A stretch of 32,767 nt of DNA from Clostridia bacterium (lineage in GTDB: Bacteria > Bacillota_A > Clostridia > Christensenellales > Aristaeellaceae), in the NCBI GenBank assembly GCA_017509065.1, contig JAFWQM010000185.1:1-32767 (forward strand). Reading direction: 5' to 3'. The notes beneath the pieces are model-generated. The model did no database searches, was not told the DNA's origin, and saw only the letters and a program-made list of their open reading frames with translations. The number at the start of each line of letters is the position of its first letter. Within the stretch, counting starts at the first letter, position 1. Below, one piece after another: positions 9,137 through 18,194 of the stretch. Both the position numbers and the translations under genes were made by a program.

Positions 9137-10534
9137 ATGATAGAGAAAAATCAGGCTTTTTTCAACAGGCTGAACCAGATCCTGGATATTCTGCTGGTGA
9201 TTGCCTGCTACGCTTTTTCGTCCTGGTTCTGGCTGGTGGTTCGGAACAAGGACTATTTCAACATGGCCACGATCAGCGGAGGAACGATCCTTACGTCGTT
9301 CGCTTTCGCCGTCACGCTGTCCATCCTGTTTATGTCGGTTGGCTTTTACGGCGCAACGCGAACAAAGCCCCTGAGATGGAAACTGAAGATCATCATGCTC
9401 GGAACGACAGCCGCCTTCCTCGTCGCCGCCTTCCTGCTGTATCTGCTCCGCCTGCAGGAATTCTCGCGCGGCGTGCTGTTTATTTTCTATGGTCTGACCG
9501 TTGCCACGCTGAGCCTGAAATACGCTGCCATGCATTTTGCCATGAAACGGCTTCGGGACAGGGGCTACAACATCAAGCAGGAAATCGTGATCGGTACGGG
9601 CAGGCTGGCAAAGCAATATGTGGAGGACGTGATCGACGAGCAGGGCCTGGGCATTTGTATTCTTGGCTATGTGGGCGAAAGCAGGAAAAGCTGCAAGCAT
9701 CGCATCGGCGGGTTTGAGGATCTGGATCAGATACTGACCCGTACAGATATCGAAGAAGCCGTCATCGCGCTGGAACCGGAGGAGTACGGCATCATCCGGG
9801 AACTGATCGGAGCATGTGAAAAAAACGGCGTGAAGTACTCCATCATTCCATTTTATAACGACATCATTCCCGCGAATCCGGTCATCGAAAACATCGGTCG
9901 CAGCAAGCTGATCAACATGCGCGCAAACCGGCTGGAGGTCGTCGGCCCGGCGACGGCCAAGCGGATGTTTGACGTTTTCGCCAGCGGTCTTGGTCTGATC
10001 ATCCTTAGCCCACTGATGCTTCTGATCGCGATTGGCGTGAAGCTGTCCAGCCCCGGTCCCGTGCTGTTCAAGCAGATACGGGTGGGCTATAAGCGCCAGG
10101 AATTCAATATGCTCAAGTTCCGCAGCATGAAAGTGAACGATCAGGAAACCACTGCCTGGAGTACAAAAGGCGACAGCCGCCGGACGGGTTTTGGCAGTAT
10201 GCTGCGCAAAACGAGCATGGATGAGCTGCCTCAATTGTGGAACGTATTCAAGGGCGATATGAGTCTGGTGGGGCCGCGTCCCGAGCTGCCGCACTTTGTG
10301 GAGCAGTTCAAGGAAACGATTCCGCTGTACATGGTGAAGCATCAGGTAAAGCCCGGCATCACCGGCTGGGCGCAGATCAACGGCCTTCGCGGGGACACGG
10401 ACATTGAGGAACGGGTGAAATACGACCTGTGGTATATTGAAAACTGGAGTATCTGGCTGGATCTGAAAATCATTTTCAAAACAGTCTTTGGCGGAATGCT
10501 GAATAACGAAACCATCAGCACGAATGATCCCTGA
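9137..10534 (+). CDS. Polyprenyl-phosphate sugar-1-phosphate transferase (exopolysaccharide initiating enzyme)
   Basis: This protein has 465 residues from the ATG at 9137, preceded at some distance by AGAGAGGAA. Four hydrophobic N-terminal segments (roughly residues 12-120) are followed by a CoA-binding-like domain (about 140-250), then a membrane segment and a bacterial sugar transferase domain. Domain motifs are FKQIRVGYKRQEFNMLKFRS, TSMDELPQLWNVFKGDMSLV, GPRPELP and KPGITGWAQINGLRG. It should move a hexose-1-phosphate from a nucleotide sugar to undecaprenyl phosphate at the inner face of the membrane, the first step of exopolysaccharide or capsule synthesis. It stands alone, with no glycosyltransferase, flippase or polymerase genes around it, so the polymer is unknown. 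Confidence 0.9.
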   Translation: MIEKNQAFFNRLNQILDILLVIACYAFSSWFWLVVRNKDYFNMATISGGTILTSFAFAVTLSILFMSVGFYGATRTKPLRWKLKIIMLGTTAAFLVAAFLLYLLRLQEFSRGVLFIFYGLTVATLSLKYAAMHFAMKRLRDRGYNIKQEIVIGTGRLAKQYVEDVIDEQGLGICILGYVGESRKSCKHRIGGFEDLDQILTRTDIEEAVIALEPEEYGIIRELIGACEKNGVKYSIIPFYNDIIPANPVIENIGRSKLINMRANRLEVVGPATAKRMFDVFASGLGLIILSPLMLLIAIGVKLSSPGPVLFKQIRVGYKRQEFNMLKFRSMKVNDQETTAWSTKGDSRRTGFGSMLRKTSMDELPQLWNVFKGDMSLVGPRPELPHFVEQFKETIPLYMVKHQVKPGITGWAQINGLRGDTDIEERVKYDLWYIENWSIWLDLKIIFKTVFGGMLNNETISTNDP

Positions 10535-10576
10535 CACAAAATACAATATTTGTACAGAAATCAGTCCGGCCCTGAA

Positions 10577-10606
10577 TTGACATACTTATAATCAACTCTG
10601 TATAAT
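10577..10606 (+). promoter_or_regulatory. Promoter of putP
   Basis: Perfect consensus boxes: TTGACA (10577-10582) and TATAAT (10601-10606), with an 18-base spacer. The start point is expected near 10613, about 30 bases ahead of the ATG, with AAAGGAATGAGG as ribosome site. Confidence 0.8.
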
Positions 10607-10642
10607 AATGCGGTAATTTCATCCGAAAGGAATGAGGAACCA

Positions 10643-12097
10643 ATGAATACAGAGCTGGTTATTTTCTTTATTTATCTGGTGTTTACCGTCGGCATCGGCG
10701 TGTTTTTCCTGCTGCGGACGCGCCATGGCAGCGAGAAGGATTACTTCCTGGGCGGGCGGCAGATGGGCCCGTGGGTATCCGCCCTGTCCGCCGGCGCGTC
10801 GGACATGAGTGCCTGGGTGCTGATGGGCCTGCCCGCGTCGGTGTACGCCTTCGGCGTGGGGAAGACCTGGATCGCCATCGGCCTGGCCATCGGCTATGCC
10901 CTGAGCTGGATCATTGAAGCGCCGCGCCTGCGCCGGTATTCCATCGCCGCGAAAGACAGCATCACCATCCCGCAGTATCTGACCAACCGTTTCCTGTCCC
11001 AGAAAAAGGCAATGCAGGTGATCTGCGCGGTGATCTTCCTGACGGCGTACACGATTTACGCGGCCAGCAGCATCAAAGCCTGTGGCACGCTGTTCAACAC
11101 CGTGGTGGGCCTGGAACCGAAAATCGCTATGTACATCGCCGCGGCGGTCATTATCTCCTACACCTTTATGGGCGGCTTCTCCGCCGTGTGCTGGACGGAC
11201 TTCTTCCAGGGCATGCTGATGCTGGCCGCGCTGCTGATCGCGCCGATCTTCGCGCTGGCGATGGTGCAGAGCGGCCAGGGCGCGTCCACGCTTGACCAGG
11301 TCGACGCGGGCTACTGGTCGCTGATGACCGGCTGGAAGGACATCCTGTCCGGTCTTGGCTGGGGCCTTGGATACTTCGGCATGCCCCACATCATCATCCG
11401 CTTTATGTCCGTGCGCTCTGACAAGGACATCCGCAAGAGCTCTGTTATCGGCATCACCTGGACGCTCCTGATCCTGGGCTTCGCCGTGGTCTCCGCCATC
11501 GCGGGACGGATGCTGCTGGGCGAGATTGAGGACAGCGCTACGGTGTTCATTCAGATGGTCCGCAAGATTTTCCCGCCTGTGATCAGTGGTATCCTGCTTT
11601 CCGCTATTCTGGCCGCGTCCATGTCCACGGCGGACAGCCAGTTGTTGGCCAGCGCTTCCGCCTTTGCGAGCGATGTGTATAAGCCCATCCTGCGCAAGGG
11701 GAAGGCGGGCGACAAGGAAATGTTCTGGATGGGCCGCGTGGTGGTGCTGGTTATTGCCATCGCCGCGCTGCTGATCGCTTCCAATCCCAACAGCGGCACG
11801 ATCATGGGTCTGGTGGAAAATGCCTGGGGCGTGTTCGGCGCTGCGTTCGGCCCGGTGCTGCTGCTCAGCCTGTTCTGGCGTCGGCTCACCTTCGGCGGCG
11901 CTGTGGCCGGCATCGTGGTCGGCGCTGGCGTGGATATCCTGTGGCTTGTGTTCCTGGGCAGCTTCGGCCTCTATGAAATCATTCCCGGCTTCCTGGCCGG
12001 CCTGATCGCGGGCGTGGTAGTGTCCCTGCTCAGCAAGGCGCCCGACAAGGAAGTGACCGCGCTGTTCGATCAAGTGCGCTCCAAAGAGATCGGATGA
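10643..12097 (+). CDS. putP: Sodium/proline symporter (SSS family, PutP-like)
   Basis: This 484-residue integral membrane protein is of normal SSS length, with about 12-13 hydrophobic segments throughout. The N-terminus has the PutP pattern YFLGGRQMGPWVSALSAGAS followed by DMSAWVLMGLP, which includes the serines and aspartate used in the sodium site of PutP. ILAASMSTADSQLL near residue 325-340 matches the conserved TM8 sodium-binding segment. It should import L-proline or a similar small solute with Na+. It is read from its own strong promoter and ends in a strong terminator, so it is monocistronic. Proline is the best guess for substrate but other SSS substrates cannot be excluded. Confidence 0.88.
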   Translation: MNTELVIFFIYLVFTVGIGVFFLLRTRHGSEKDYFLGGRQMGPWVSALSAGASDMSAWVLMGLPASVYAFGVGKTWIAIGLAIGYALSWIIEAPRLRRYSIAAKDSITIPQYLTNRFLSQKKAMQVICAVIFLTAYTIYAASSIKACGTLFNTVVGLEPKIAMYIAAAVIISYTFMGGFSAVCWTDFFQGMLMLAALLIAPIFALAMVQSGQGASTLDQVDAGYWSLMTGWKDILSGLGWGLGYFGMPHIIIRFMSVRSDKDIRKSSVIGITWTLLILGFAVVSAIAGRMLLGEIEDSATVFIQMVRKIFPPVISGILLSAILAASMSTADSQLLASASAFASDVYKPILRKGKAGDKEMFWMGRVVVLVIAIAALLIASNPNSGTIMGLVENAWGVFGAAFGPVLLLSLFWRRLTFGGAVAGIVVGAGVDILWLVFLGSFGLYEIIPGFLAGLIAGVVVSLLSKAPDKEVTALFDQVRSKEIG

Positions 12098-12131
12098 CAG
12101 CGGACCTCTATATTCTGATAATGCTTTAAAT

Positions 12132-12200
12132 AGAGTACAGAGTGAAGAGTACATATATTAGTGAACGGACTGATTCATCTTTACTCTTCAGTCTGTGATT
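12132..12200. repeat. Heptameric repeat, imperfect inverted pair
   Basis: The left arm (12132-12152) reads AGAGTAC, AGAGTGA, AGAGTAC. The right arm (12180-12200) reads TTTACTC, TTCAGTC, TGTGATT. About 10 bases of each arm are reverse complements. The 7-base period is the same as at other intergenic loci in this window. It lies between the putP stop and its terminator. Confidence 0.5.
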
Positions 12201-12216
12201 CTTGGATTTAACAGCA

Positions 12217-12255
12217 CCGCCGCGCAGCTTTTAAGCGCGGCGGCGTTGTTTTTTC
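12217..12255 (+). terminator. Rho-independent terminator of putP
   Basis: A perfect 9-bp stem CCGCCGCGC/GCGCGGCGG (12217-12225 with 12235-12243) closes a 9-base loop, followed by a run of T at 12249-12254. This is a strong terminator for plus-strand transcription. Confidence 0.85.
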
Positions 12256-12532
12256 ATTCGGCGTAACTGTTAAGCCAAGCTGTTTTAAAGAATATAAGCG
12301 ACAATGTCATCCCTCCACTCCGCTTCGCTCCGGTCGGGATGACACCGTAACTTGTACGCTTTACAGTGATACGACTGAACAGTGACCATTCGGTAAATAA
12401 TTGTTCAACAAAGGCTGCGATGAATCCCGCGGAGGCGTTGGTGCAGTCCCCTTAATACCTGAAGATAACTCGGGTATAATTGCGCCTTGGTTACAGCATT
12501 GTACTGTCTTGCGGATGACTTTTCGGGAAACG
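12256..12532. other. Intergenic region with repeat fragments, no gene seen
   Basis: No supported gene. It holds a palindromic element (12305-12344) and an 11-base motif CGACTGAACAG at 12372-12382 that recurs in the composite repeats at 30606, 30769 and 32110. TTGTTCAACAA at 12402-12412 is a small near-palindrome. Beyond these, nothing was recognised. Confidence 0.5.
12305..12344. repeat. REP-like palindromic element
   Basis: Nine-base arms TGTCATCCC (12305-12313) and GGGATGACA (12336-12344) are perfect reverse complements around a GC-rich centre that contains CCGCTTCGCTCCGG. This style of GTCATCC...GGATGAC element occurs as a dispersed intergenic palindrome in many bacterial genomes. Only one copy is present in this window. 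Confidence 0.55.
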
Positions 12533-12560
12533 AAAAGGAGGCGCGGCAGAGCCGCGCCTC
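12533..12560 (-). terminator. Terminator of the arabinan operon
   Basis: On the minus strand a perfect 10-bp stem GAGGCGCGGC/GCCGCGCCTC with a 3-base loop is followed by CTTTTCGTTT. It sits 24 bases past the stop of the last solute-binding protein gene and should end the ten-gene operon. Confidence 0.85.
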
Positions 12561-12583
12561 GGAAAAGCTATGAAGTTTACATC

Positions 12584-14008
12584 TCAGGGCTGGCCATAGA
12601 TGCTGAAGAACACAGCCATGGCGTCGTCGTAATACTGACGGCCGGCTTCCGCCAGCTTATCGGTATAGTCGTAGGGGTCAACGGTGCCGGCGGCGATAGC
12701 GGCTTCGATGCCCACGGTGCCATTATAGTCGGAGCCGTGATAGTAGTTGTTCACAAAGGAAGCGAAGCCGGGAATGGAGCGGCTGCCCCAAGTGACGGGG
12801 TTCTGGATGCCGGCCATGAAGGCGGCCCAGTCGTTCCAGTAGCCCAGGTCAGGCATCAGTTTAATATACGCGCTGACTACTTCTTCATCGGTGACCATGG
12901 GCAGGCAGTTGGGCACGTCGTAAGCCTTTTCACCGGTGGATTCCCAGGTGAGGACGGGGAACAGCTCGATGCGTTCCATCCAGCCTTCCTTGCCCCAGGT
13001 GAGGAACTTGGCGAGCTCGTAGGCTTCGCGGGGATGCTCGCAGGAAGCGGAGATGGAATAGAAATCCAGGAAGGCCAGCTGACCGGCGTTTTCGGTGTCA
13101 GCGCCGACGGGGGGATTGTAGGGCACCATCTTGATGCCGCGATCGGTGGAAATGGGCTTGGAGTAGATGTTGTTCAGGGTCCAGAAAGCGTCGGTGACAA
13201 TGCCTACGTGACCGGTCTGGCCGGGCCATTCGTCGCCCAGGTTCAGGGCCTGGTATTCGTCGGAGGCCATCACCACGGTCTTGCCAAGGCGCAGGTTTTC
13301 ATTCTGCTTTTCGATGGAATCCACCCAGCCGGAAGCAAAGTCATACGCTTCGCCGTTCCAGCCGAATTCGCCGATGGCGTTGTCGGTCAGGGCGATGGGG
13401 CCGCCGGTGACCAGGCCGTACATGCCGTTGAAATAGCCCCAGTAGCCCTGGGAGGGATCAGAGAGCTTATCAATCAGGTCCAGCATGTCTTCCCATTTCC
13501 AATCCTGGGGTGGCAGCTCCACGTTCATCTTTTCGAACACGTTAGCGTCGCAGTACACGGTGGCGGGAAGGAATTCGCCGGCCATGAAGTAGCAGCGCTG
13601 GCCATCGATGTAGCCCACCCGCTTGAGGGTGTCGTACAGGCTGGTCTGGGCTTCTTCGTCGTTCTCAATGTACTCGGTGATGTCGTACATATACTTGCCG
13701 GCCATCAGGGGTTCCAGGTCCAGCCAGAAGTACACGTCGGGCAGGTCGTTGGTGGCGGCGCGATTGAGCAGCTCGCCGGCGATGTCGGCAGTGGTGGTGC
13801 GCAGCACTTCAACGGTGATGTTAGGATACTTTTCCATGAATTTGGCGGCCAGGGCTTCGGTCATTTCAAAGTCGTCCCAGGTCATGAAGGTGAGGGTGAT
13901 TTCGTCGGTGGTGTTCATTTCAGGCATACCGTTTCCTTCCGCGGAAGCGAAAGAAGCCATGCCCAGCAGCATCACCAGGGTGAGCAGGATCGCCAGGGTC
14001 TTTTTCAT
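12584..14008 (-). CDS. ABC transporter extracellular solute-binding protein (carbohydrate type)
   Basis: This 474-residue family 1 solute-binding protein is of normal length. It has a signal peptide (about residues 1-23, ending ASFASA) with no cysteine, so it is not a lipoprotein. The mature part starts with ITLTFMTWDDFEMTEALAAKF and contains the ARTTTADIAGELLNRAATND-like region and DVYFWLDLE typical of sugar binders. It should capture an oligosaccharide outside the membrane for the two permeases encoded just upstream (14096 and 15082). An 88-base gap with a heptamer repeat and a small stem (GCCG/CGGC at about 14040-14050) separates it from the permease gene, which may allow different expression from the rest of the operon. 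Confidence 0.93.
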   Translation of the reverse strand: MKKTLAILLTLVMLLGMASFASAEGNGMPEMNTTDEITLTFMTWDDFEMTEALAAKFMEKYPNITVEVLRTTTADIAGELLNRAATNDLPDVYFWLDLEPLMAGKYMYDITEYIENDEEAQTSLYDTLKRVGYIDGQRCYFMAGEFLPATVYCDANVFEKMNVELPPQDWKWEDMLDLIDKLSDPSQGYWGYFNGMYGLVTGGPIALTDNAIGEFGWNGEAYDFASGWVDSIEKQNENLRLGKTVVMASDEYQALNLGDEWPGQTGHVGIVTDAFWTLNNIYSKPISTDRGIKMVPYNPPVGADTENAGQLAFLDFYSISASCEHPREAYELAKFLTWGKEGWMERIELFPVLTWESTGEKAYDVPNCLPMVTDEEVVSAYIKLMPDLGYWNDWAAFMAGIQNPVTWGSRSIPGFASFVNNYYHGSDYNGTVGIEAAIAAGTVDPYDYTDKLAEAGRQYYDDAMAVFFSIYGQP

Positions 14009-14062
14009 TGTGGGTTCCTCCTTACATTTTTTATCATAAGCCGTTTCGGCCTTGATACGGGG

Positions 14063-14097
14063 TAGGAATGAGGGATTAGGGATTAGGAATGAGGGTT
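14063..14097. repeat. Heptameric tandem repeat (TAGGGAT type)
   Basis: Five 7-base units: TAGGAAT, GAGGGAT, TAGGGAT, TAGGAAT, GAGGGTT. The array runs into the stop codon of the permease gene at 14096. No inverted partner arm is seen. It is the only heptamer array inside an operon rather than at its end. Confidence 0.7.
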
Positions 14098-15085
14098 ATT
14101 CGCCGGTGATGCCGGCCTTGTCCACGCTTTCCACGAATTGCTTCTGCAGCACGAAATACAGGATCATCAGCGGGGCGATGGCCAGCACCGTGCCCGCCAT
14201 GCGGATGGCGTCGTTGATGCGGTCGGAAGAGGTGACGCTGGAGGCCCAGGTGGTGTAGGCGTTTTCGTAGCTCTTTTCAAAGCTGTTCAGCTCCAGCATC
14301 AGGGTGGTCAGGGCCGTGGCGCGGGTGGTGCCGTAGCCCAGATAATTGCGCACCAGGTAGGTTTCGTTCCAGTACCACACGAAGGAGAACAGCGTCACCA
14401 CCACGATGGCCGCCCCAGCCAGGGGGATGGCAATCTGGAAGTAAGCCTTCAGATGGCCCGCACCGTCAATCTCCGCCGCTTCGATCAGGGACTGCGGCAC
14501 CTGGCGGTGGAAATTGTAGAAGATCAGGATGCACAGGGTGCTCTTGAACCCCTGCCCCAGCACGGCGGTGATCAGGAAGGGCTTGATGGTGCCGTCGATC
14601 ATGCGCAGATTCTGGAACACCAGGTAGTTGGGCAGGGCGGTGGTCTGGCTGGGCAGCAGGAAGGCCAGGATCAGAATACCCATCCACACCTTTTTCAGAG
14701 GAAAACTATACCGGGCGAAGCCGTATCCCACCATGGAGCACACGAACACCTGCGCCAGCGTGGGCACTACGGCCAGATACAGGTTTTTGAGCAGGCTCAT
14801 CCAGTAATCCATCGTCAGGATGGCGGACTCGTAATTGTGCAGGGTGATGGAGCTTGGAATCCACATAGCTGAGGAATCCAGCAGGTCCGTCCGGCTCATG
14901 AGGGAACGGCTGATCATGTACAGCACGGGATACAGGAAAATAAAGGAAATGACGATCAGCAACAGATAAACCACAAAGCTGCCCACCAGGCCGCGCTTTT
15001 CCGCGCTGCCGAGCATGATGCGCCGGAACTTTTCCTTGCGGTTCTCCAGGGCGGCAGCGTCCTTTCTGAATTTCACGCCGTTCAC
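14096..15085 (-). CDS. Carbohydrate ABC transporter permease, MalG-type
   Basis: This 329-residue protein has six predicted membrane segments and the cytoplasmic EAA loop EAAEIDGAGHLKAYFQIAIP that contacts the ATPase. A cytoplasmic N-terminal extension of about 45 charged residues precedes the first membrane segment. It pairs with the permease encoded just upstream, whose stop overlaps this start by 4 bases (ATGA). With the solute-binding protein at 12584 it makes one importer, probably for arabino-oligosaccharides given the operon. It lacks any ATPase partner in the window. Confidence 0.93.
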   Translation of the reverse strand: MNGVKFRKDAAALENRKEKFRRIMLGSAEKRGLVGSFVVYLLLIVISFIFLYPVLYMISRSLMSRTDLLDSSAMWIPSSITLHNYESAILTMDYWMSLLKNLYLAVVPTLAQVFVCSMVGYGFARYSFPLKKVWMGILILAFLLPSQTTALPNYLVFQNLRMIDGTIKPFLITAVLGQGFKSTLCILIFYNFHRQVPQSLIEAAEIDGAGHLKAYFQIAIPLAGAAIVVVTLFSFVWYWNETYLVRNYLGYGTTRATALTTLMLELNSFEKSYENAYTTWASSVTSSDRINDAIRMAGTVLAIAPLMILYFVLQKQFVESVDKAGITGE

Positions 15086-16029
15086 CTCCCCTGCGCGCCT
15101 TGGAGCTTCACGCGCTTCTGCTCATAGACCACGTGCCTGTTGCTCTTTTCCCGGAACAAGAGGAACACGATCACCAGAATCACCGCCACAACCAGCGTGT
15201 AGATCCAGCTCATGGCCATGGCGTAGGAATAGCCCTGGGTGGCCGTGTACGTGGCGTTGTAGATCAGCTCGATGATCTCGTTGGAGCCGCCGGTGGCTAG
15301 CGTGACCACGGTATAAATGGCGTTCAAAAGGATCAGGGGCCGAACGGTGGGCAGGGTGATCTTCCAGAAGGATTCCCAGGCGGAAGCGCCGTCGATCTTG
15401 GCGGCCTCGTACAGCGTGCGGGGCACCTTCTGCAGGCCCGCCAGGAAGATCAGGATCTGGATGCCGGAGTTCCACAGGATCATGATGAGGGAAGAAAACA
15501 GGTTGTTGATGGGGGTGTAGATGAATTCCGGCAGGTCGCTCAGGATGCCGAGCAGCGCGTTCTGGCTCACCATGGGCACGCTGGACACGCCCTGGGAGGT
15601 AAGGCGGCTCATCACCGGGCCGGTGGCAATGATGACGGGCAGGAAAAAAATCATCCGAAACAGGCTGCGGCAGCGGATCTTGCTGTTGAGCAGCAGCGCG
15701 ATGATCAGGCTGAAGGAGATGATCACGGGCAGCTGCAGCACCAAGCCCACGCCGAAATTGGCCAGGGTGGTGGGAAAGTTCACGTCGGTTGTGAACACCT
15801 TGACGAAGTTTTCAAACAATCCGTTTTCCAGGGGGTGCAGGATCACGCCGTTGGAAAGCTCCACCCGGGAGAAGGAGAACCGAAGGCTCTGCGCCATGGC
15901 GTAGAGGAAGAAGATGCTCACGCCCACGATCCAGGGGAGAATAAACAGATACCCGAAGCCCCACTCGCGGAGCGTGCGCCTGGTGAGACGGCGCTTATCG
16001 TGGGGATTCCTTTTCGCTTTCCTGCTCAT
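15082..16029 (-). CDS. Sugar ABC transporter permease, MalF/UgpA-type
   Basis: This 315-residue protein has six predicted membrane segments after a basic N-terminus and the EAA loop EAAKIDGASAWESFWKITLP. It forms a heterodimer with the MalG-type permease at 14096. Its start overlaps the stop of the DUF5696 gene by 4 bases (ATGA), so translation is coupled. Such pairs import oligosaccharides using a shared MsmX-type ATPase when none is encoded locally. Confidence 0.93.
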   Translation of the reverse strand: MSRKAKRNPHDKRRLTRRTLREWGFGYLFILPWIVGVSIFFLYAMAQSLRFSFSRVELSNGVILHPLENGLFENFVKVFTTDVNFPTTLANFGVGLVLQLPVIISFSLIIALLLNSKIRCRSLFRMIFFLPVIIATGPVMSRLTSQGVSSVPMVSQNALLGILSDLPEFIYTPINNLFSSLIMILWNSGIQILIFLAGLQKVPRTLYEAAKIDGASAWESFWKITLPTVRPLILLNAIYTVVTLATGGSNEIIELIYNATYTATQGYSYAMAMSWIYTLVVAVILVIVFLLFREKSNRHVVYEQKRVKLQGAQGR

Positions 16030-18194
16030 GGCTCCGTCACCACCTTATACGCGCCTTTTTCCAGGGAAACGCCGTCCATTGAGCCTTCCCTGTTCCCGAA
16101 ATTCAGGTAGACCCTGGCGCCGTTTGACCAGGTAACCCGCACCAGGTCGCCGTCATAAACGTGATCCACGATCTGGGACGCGCCGAGCTGATCGTGCAGG
16201 GTTTTGAGCTCCTGATACCAGGCGGGGATCAGCTCCTGATACAATTCGTACCGGGAGGAATACACGTCGTTGCTGTTGGTATTCTGCAATTTGATGGGGT
16301 CTTCCGCCGTCAGCAGGAAGGTGGGCCGGGTGCCCTGCTCCACCAGATGCAGGAAATAGCGGTGGGTGTTGGCCTGGAAGTTCATGTATTCCGTATAGTA
16401 AGGGATCTTGCCGCTGACTGCGATGGACAGGAACGGGATATCCTGCTTCACATAGCTGTAATTGGAGCCGGCGATGGGCATTTTTTTCAGCGCCGCCGCG
16501 TGCCGCCACAGGTAGCAGTTGGCCTGGCTCAGGGACGCTTCCATCAGCTCCGCCGCTTCCTTCACCAGCGTCTCGTAATCGGCCATCATACGCGCGCTGT
16601 CCTGATAATGGTAGCCTTCGTAGTAATCGCTCATCAGGGAGGTGATGCTGGTCATGGAAATGCCGGGCACCTTATGCTGGGCCAGCTGCTTTACCGCGGC
16701 GCTGCCGATTTCCAGGGTTTTCGCGGGAGAGAGGCAGTACATGGTGTCATACACCTTGCCGAAGGTGGGACGGCTCCAGGTCTGGGAGGTGATCATTTTG
16801 AAGCTGGAATAGAACAGCAGCGGATGGGTTTCGATGTTGAGATGCAGGAAATCCGCCTCCAGCGAGAGTCGGTCGCCGAGCCGAGCCGCCGTTTCGATCA
16901 GCTTCTGCAAAGCGCCGTCGCCTCCCAGGCTGCCCGCCGGAGCATAAGCGTCGGTGGGCAGAGCGCCGCTGAGCCCGCCTTCCTGCCAGCCCCGGCAGGT
17001 GACGCTGATGCCGCTGACGCCGCGGGCGTCCAGGTCCTTCAGGATGTCCTCCGCCTGGGCGAAGGTGGTCATAGGCACGCTTTGCTTGCCCAGCACGTAG
17101 TTTTCCGTTTCCGCGCCGAGGAAATCCACGGCGATATCGAAGGTGGTGGGGTCGGCTTCGCCAAAGTAGCCTTTTTCCGTCATGTATTCCCGCAGCGCAC
17201 AGGCCAGGCCCGCGTAGCCGGCCCTGTCGCCGTCCTCCAGCAGGAACTGCTGCTGGATGTCGATATCCCGGGCATGCTCGGTACGCATGCTGATGGTGGA
17301 GGAATTCGGGCCGGTGGGCTGGGAGTAAACCAGGCGGTAGAGGTACTTCGCGCACACCCAGTCAAACTTCATGCGCACGCCGTTGGGATAGGCCATGATG
17401 CGGGCCGCGGCGTCCCCGCTTTCGATGAAACCGAGCCACGCCATGCCGTCGCTTTCGTGCACCATGCCGAAGGCGGGCAGCAGCACCTGCTCCGCGTCCA
17501 CGCTCCAGTCGCTGTAAACGCTGGCTTCCACGCCGATGTTGGTGCCGTACACCGCGCGGTCAAAGGGGGAAGCGAACCGCTCCTCGTTGTCCTTGAGCTC
17601 GATCATGGCCCCCTGGCCGTCCGGGATGATCATATAGCCCTCGTCCTGGCCCAGATAGCTGTAGCCCATGAAGGGATACACATAGAAGCTGGCCACGGCA
17701 TAGTTGTCCGGGTCCCCCTCCACGATCTTGTCGCGGGGGATGGACACGCAAAAACCCAGCTCGTCCATTTTCAGGGTCACTTCATAGCTGATCCCGATGT
17801 CGGGATAAGTGACCAGCGCAGCGTACCCGTCCCCGGTCAGGGTCAGTTCGATTTCACTTTTCGTGTTGATGAAATCCGCCTGGAGGGGGATGGTTTTCAC
17901 GCCGTCCAGGTATTCCATCACAATGCCGCTCTGGTAAAAGCCTTTCCAGGTGGCGTTGTCCTTCATTTCGTCGGGATTCTGCACAGTGGAATAGAGCAGC
18001 TTTCCGCTGGCCTTGGATTCCACGATCAGGGCCAGTGTGTCCCGTTTCAGGTAGAGATTGAACCGGCTGTTTTCGGCGATCCGCTCATAGCCTTCGGGAA
18101 GGGAGGAAGCTTCCTCCGCTGCCGCCGCGGACAGGCAAAAAACCGCCGTGCACAGGATCAGGAGAAGAAGCAGCGCCTTACGTTCTGCGGACAA
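16026..18194 (-). CDS. Secreted DUF5696-domain protein, glycosidase-like layout
   Basis: This 722-residue protein has a signal peptide (about residues 1-26, ending SAAAA) and no later membrane segment. The best start is TTG at 18194, within the upstream gene, with GGAGAGGTGG ahead of it; no suitable ATG occurs before the signal sequence. The layout looks like an N-terminal beta-sandwich (about 40-330), a middle region with barrel-like strands (about 340-620, for example DIAVDFLGAE, SGISVTCRGW, LSLEADFLHLN) and a C-terminal beta domain. That resembles glycoside hydrolases, but no catalytic pair can be assigned. Its recognised label is DUF5696, found beside large solute-binding proteins and YIP1 proteins. 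Location inside an arabinan operon suggests action on, or binding of, a cell-surface glycan. Confidence 0.8.
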   Translation of the reverse strand: MSAERKALLLLLILCTAVFCLSAAAAEEASSLPEGYERIAENSRFNLYLKRDTLALIVESKASGKLLYSTVQNPDEMKDNATWKGFYQSGIVMEYLDGVKTIPLQADFINTKSEIELTLTGDGYAALVTYPDIGISYEVTLKMDELGFCVSIPRDKIVEGDPDNYAVASFYVYPFMGYSYLGQDEGYMIIPDGQGAMIELKDNEERFASPFDRAVYGTNIGVEASVYSDWSVDAEQVLLPAFGMVHESDGMAWLGFIESGDAAARIMAYPNGVRMKFDWVCAKYLYRLVYSQPTGPNSSTISMRTEHARDIDIQQQFLLEDGDRAGYAGLACALREYMTEKGYFGEADPTTFDIAVDFLGAETENYVLGKQSVPMTTFAQAEDILKDLDARGVSGISVTCRGWQEGGLSGALPTDAYAPAGSLGGDGALQKLIETAARLGDRLSLEADFLHLNIETHPLLFYSSFKMITSQTWSRPTFGKVYDTMYCLSPAKTLEIGSAAVKQLAQHKVPGISMTSITSLMSDYYEGYHYQDSARMMADYETLVKEAAELMEASLSQANCYLWRHAAALKKMPIAGSNYSYVKQDIPFLSIAVSGKIPYYTEYMNFQANTHRYFLHLVEQGTRPTFLLTAEDPIKLQNTNSNDVYSSRYELYQELIPAWYQELKTLHDQLGASQIVDHVYDGDLVRVTWSNGARVYLNFGNREGSMDGVSLEKGAYKVVTEP

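Noticed and set aside
12401..14065. Long plus-strand frame of 554 codons
   Set aside because: It is antisense to a clear solute-binding protein gene; its Gly/Val/His-rich sequence is the usual mirror of a GC-rich gene.
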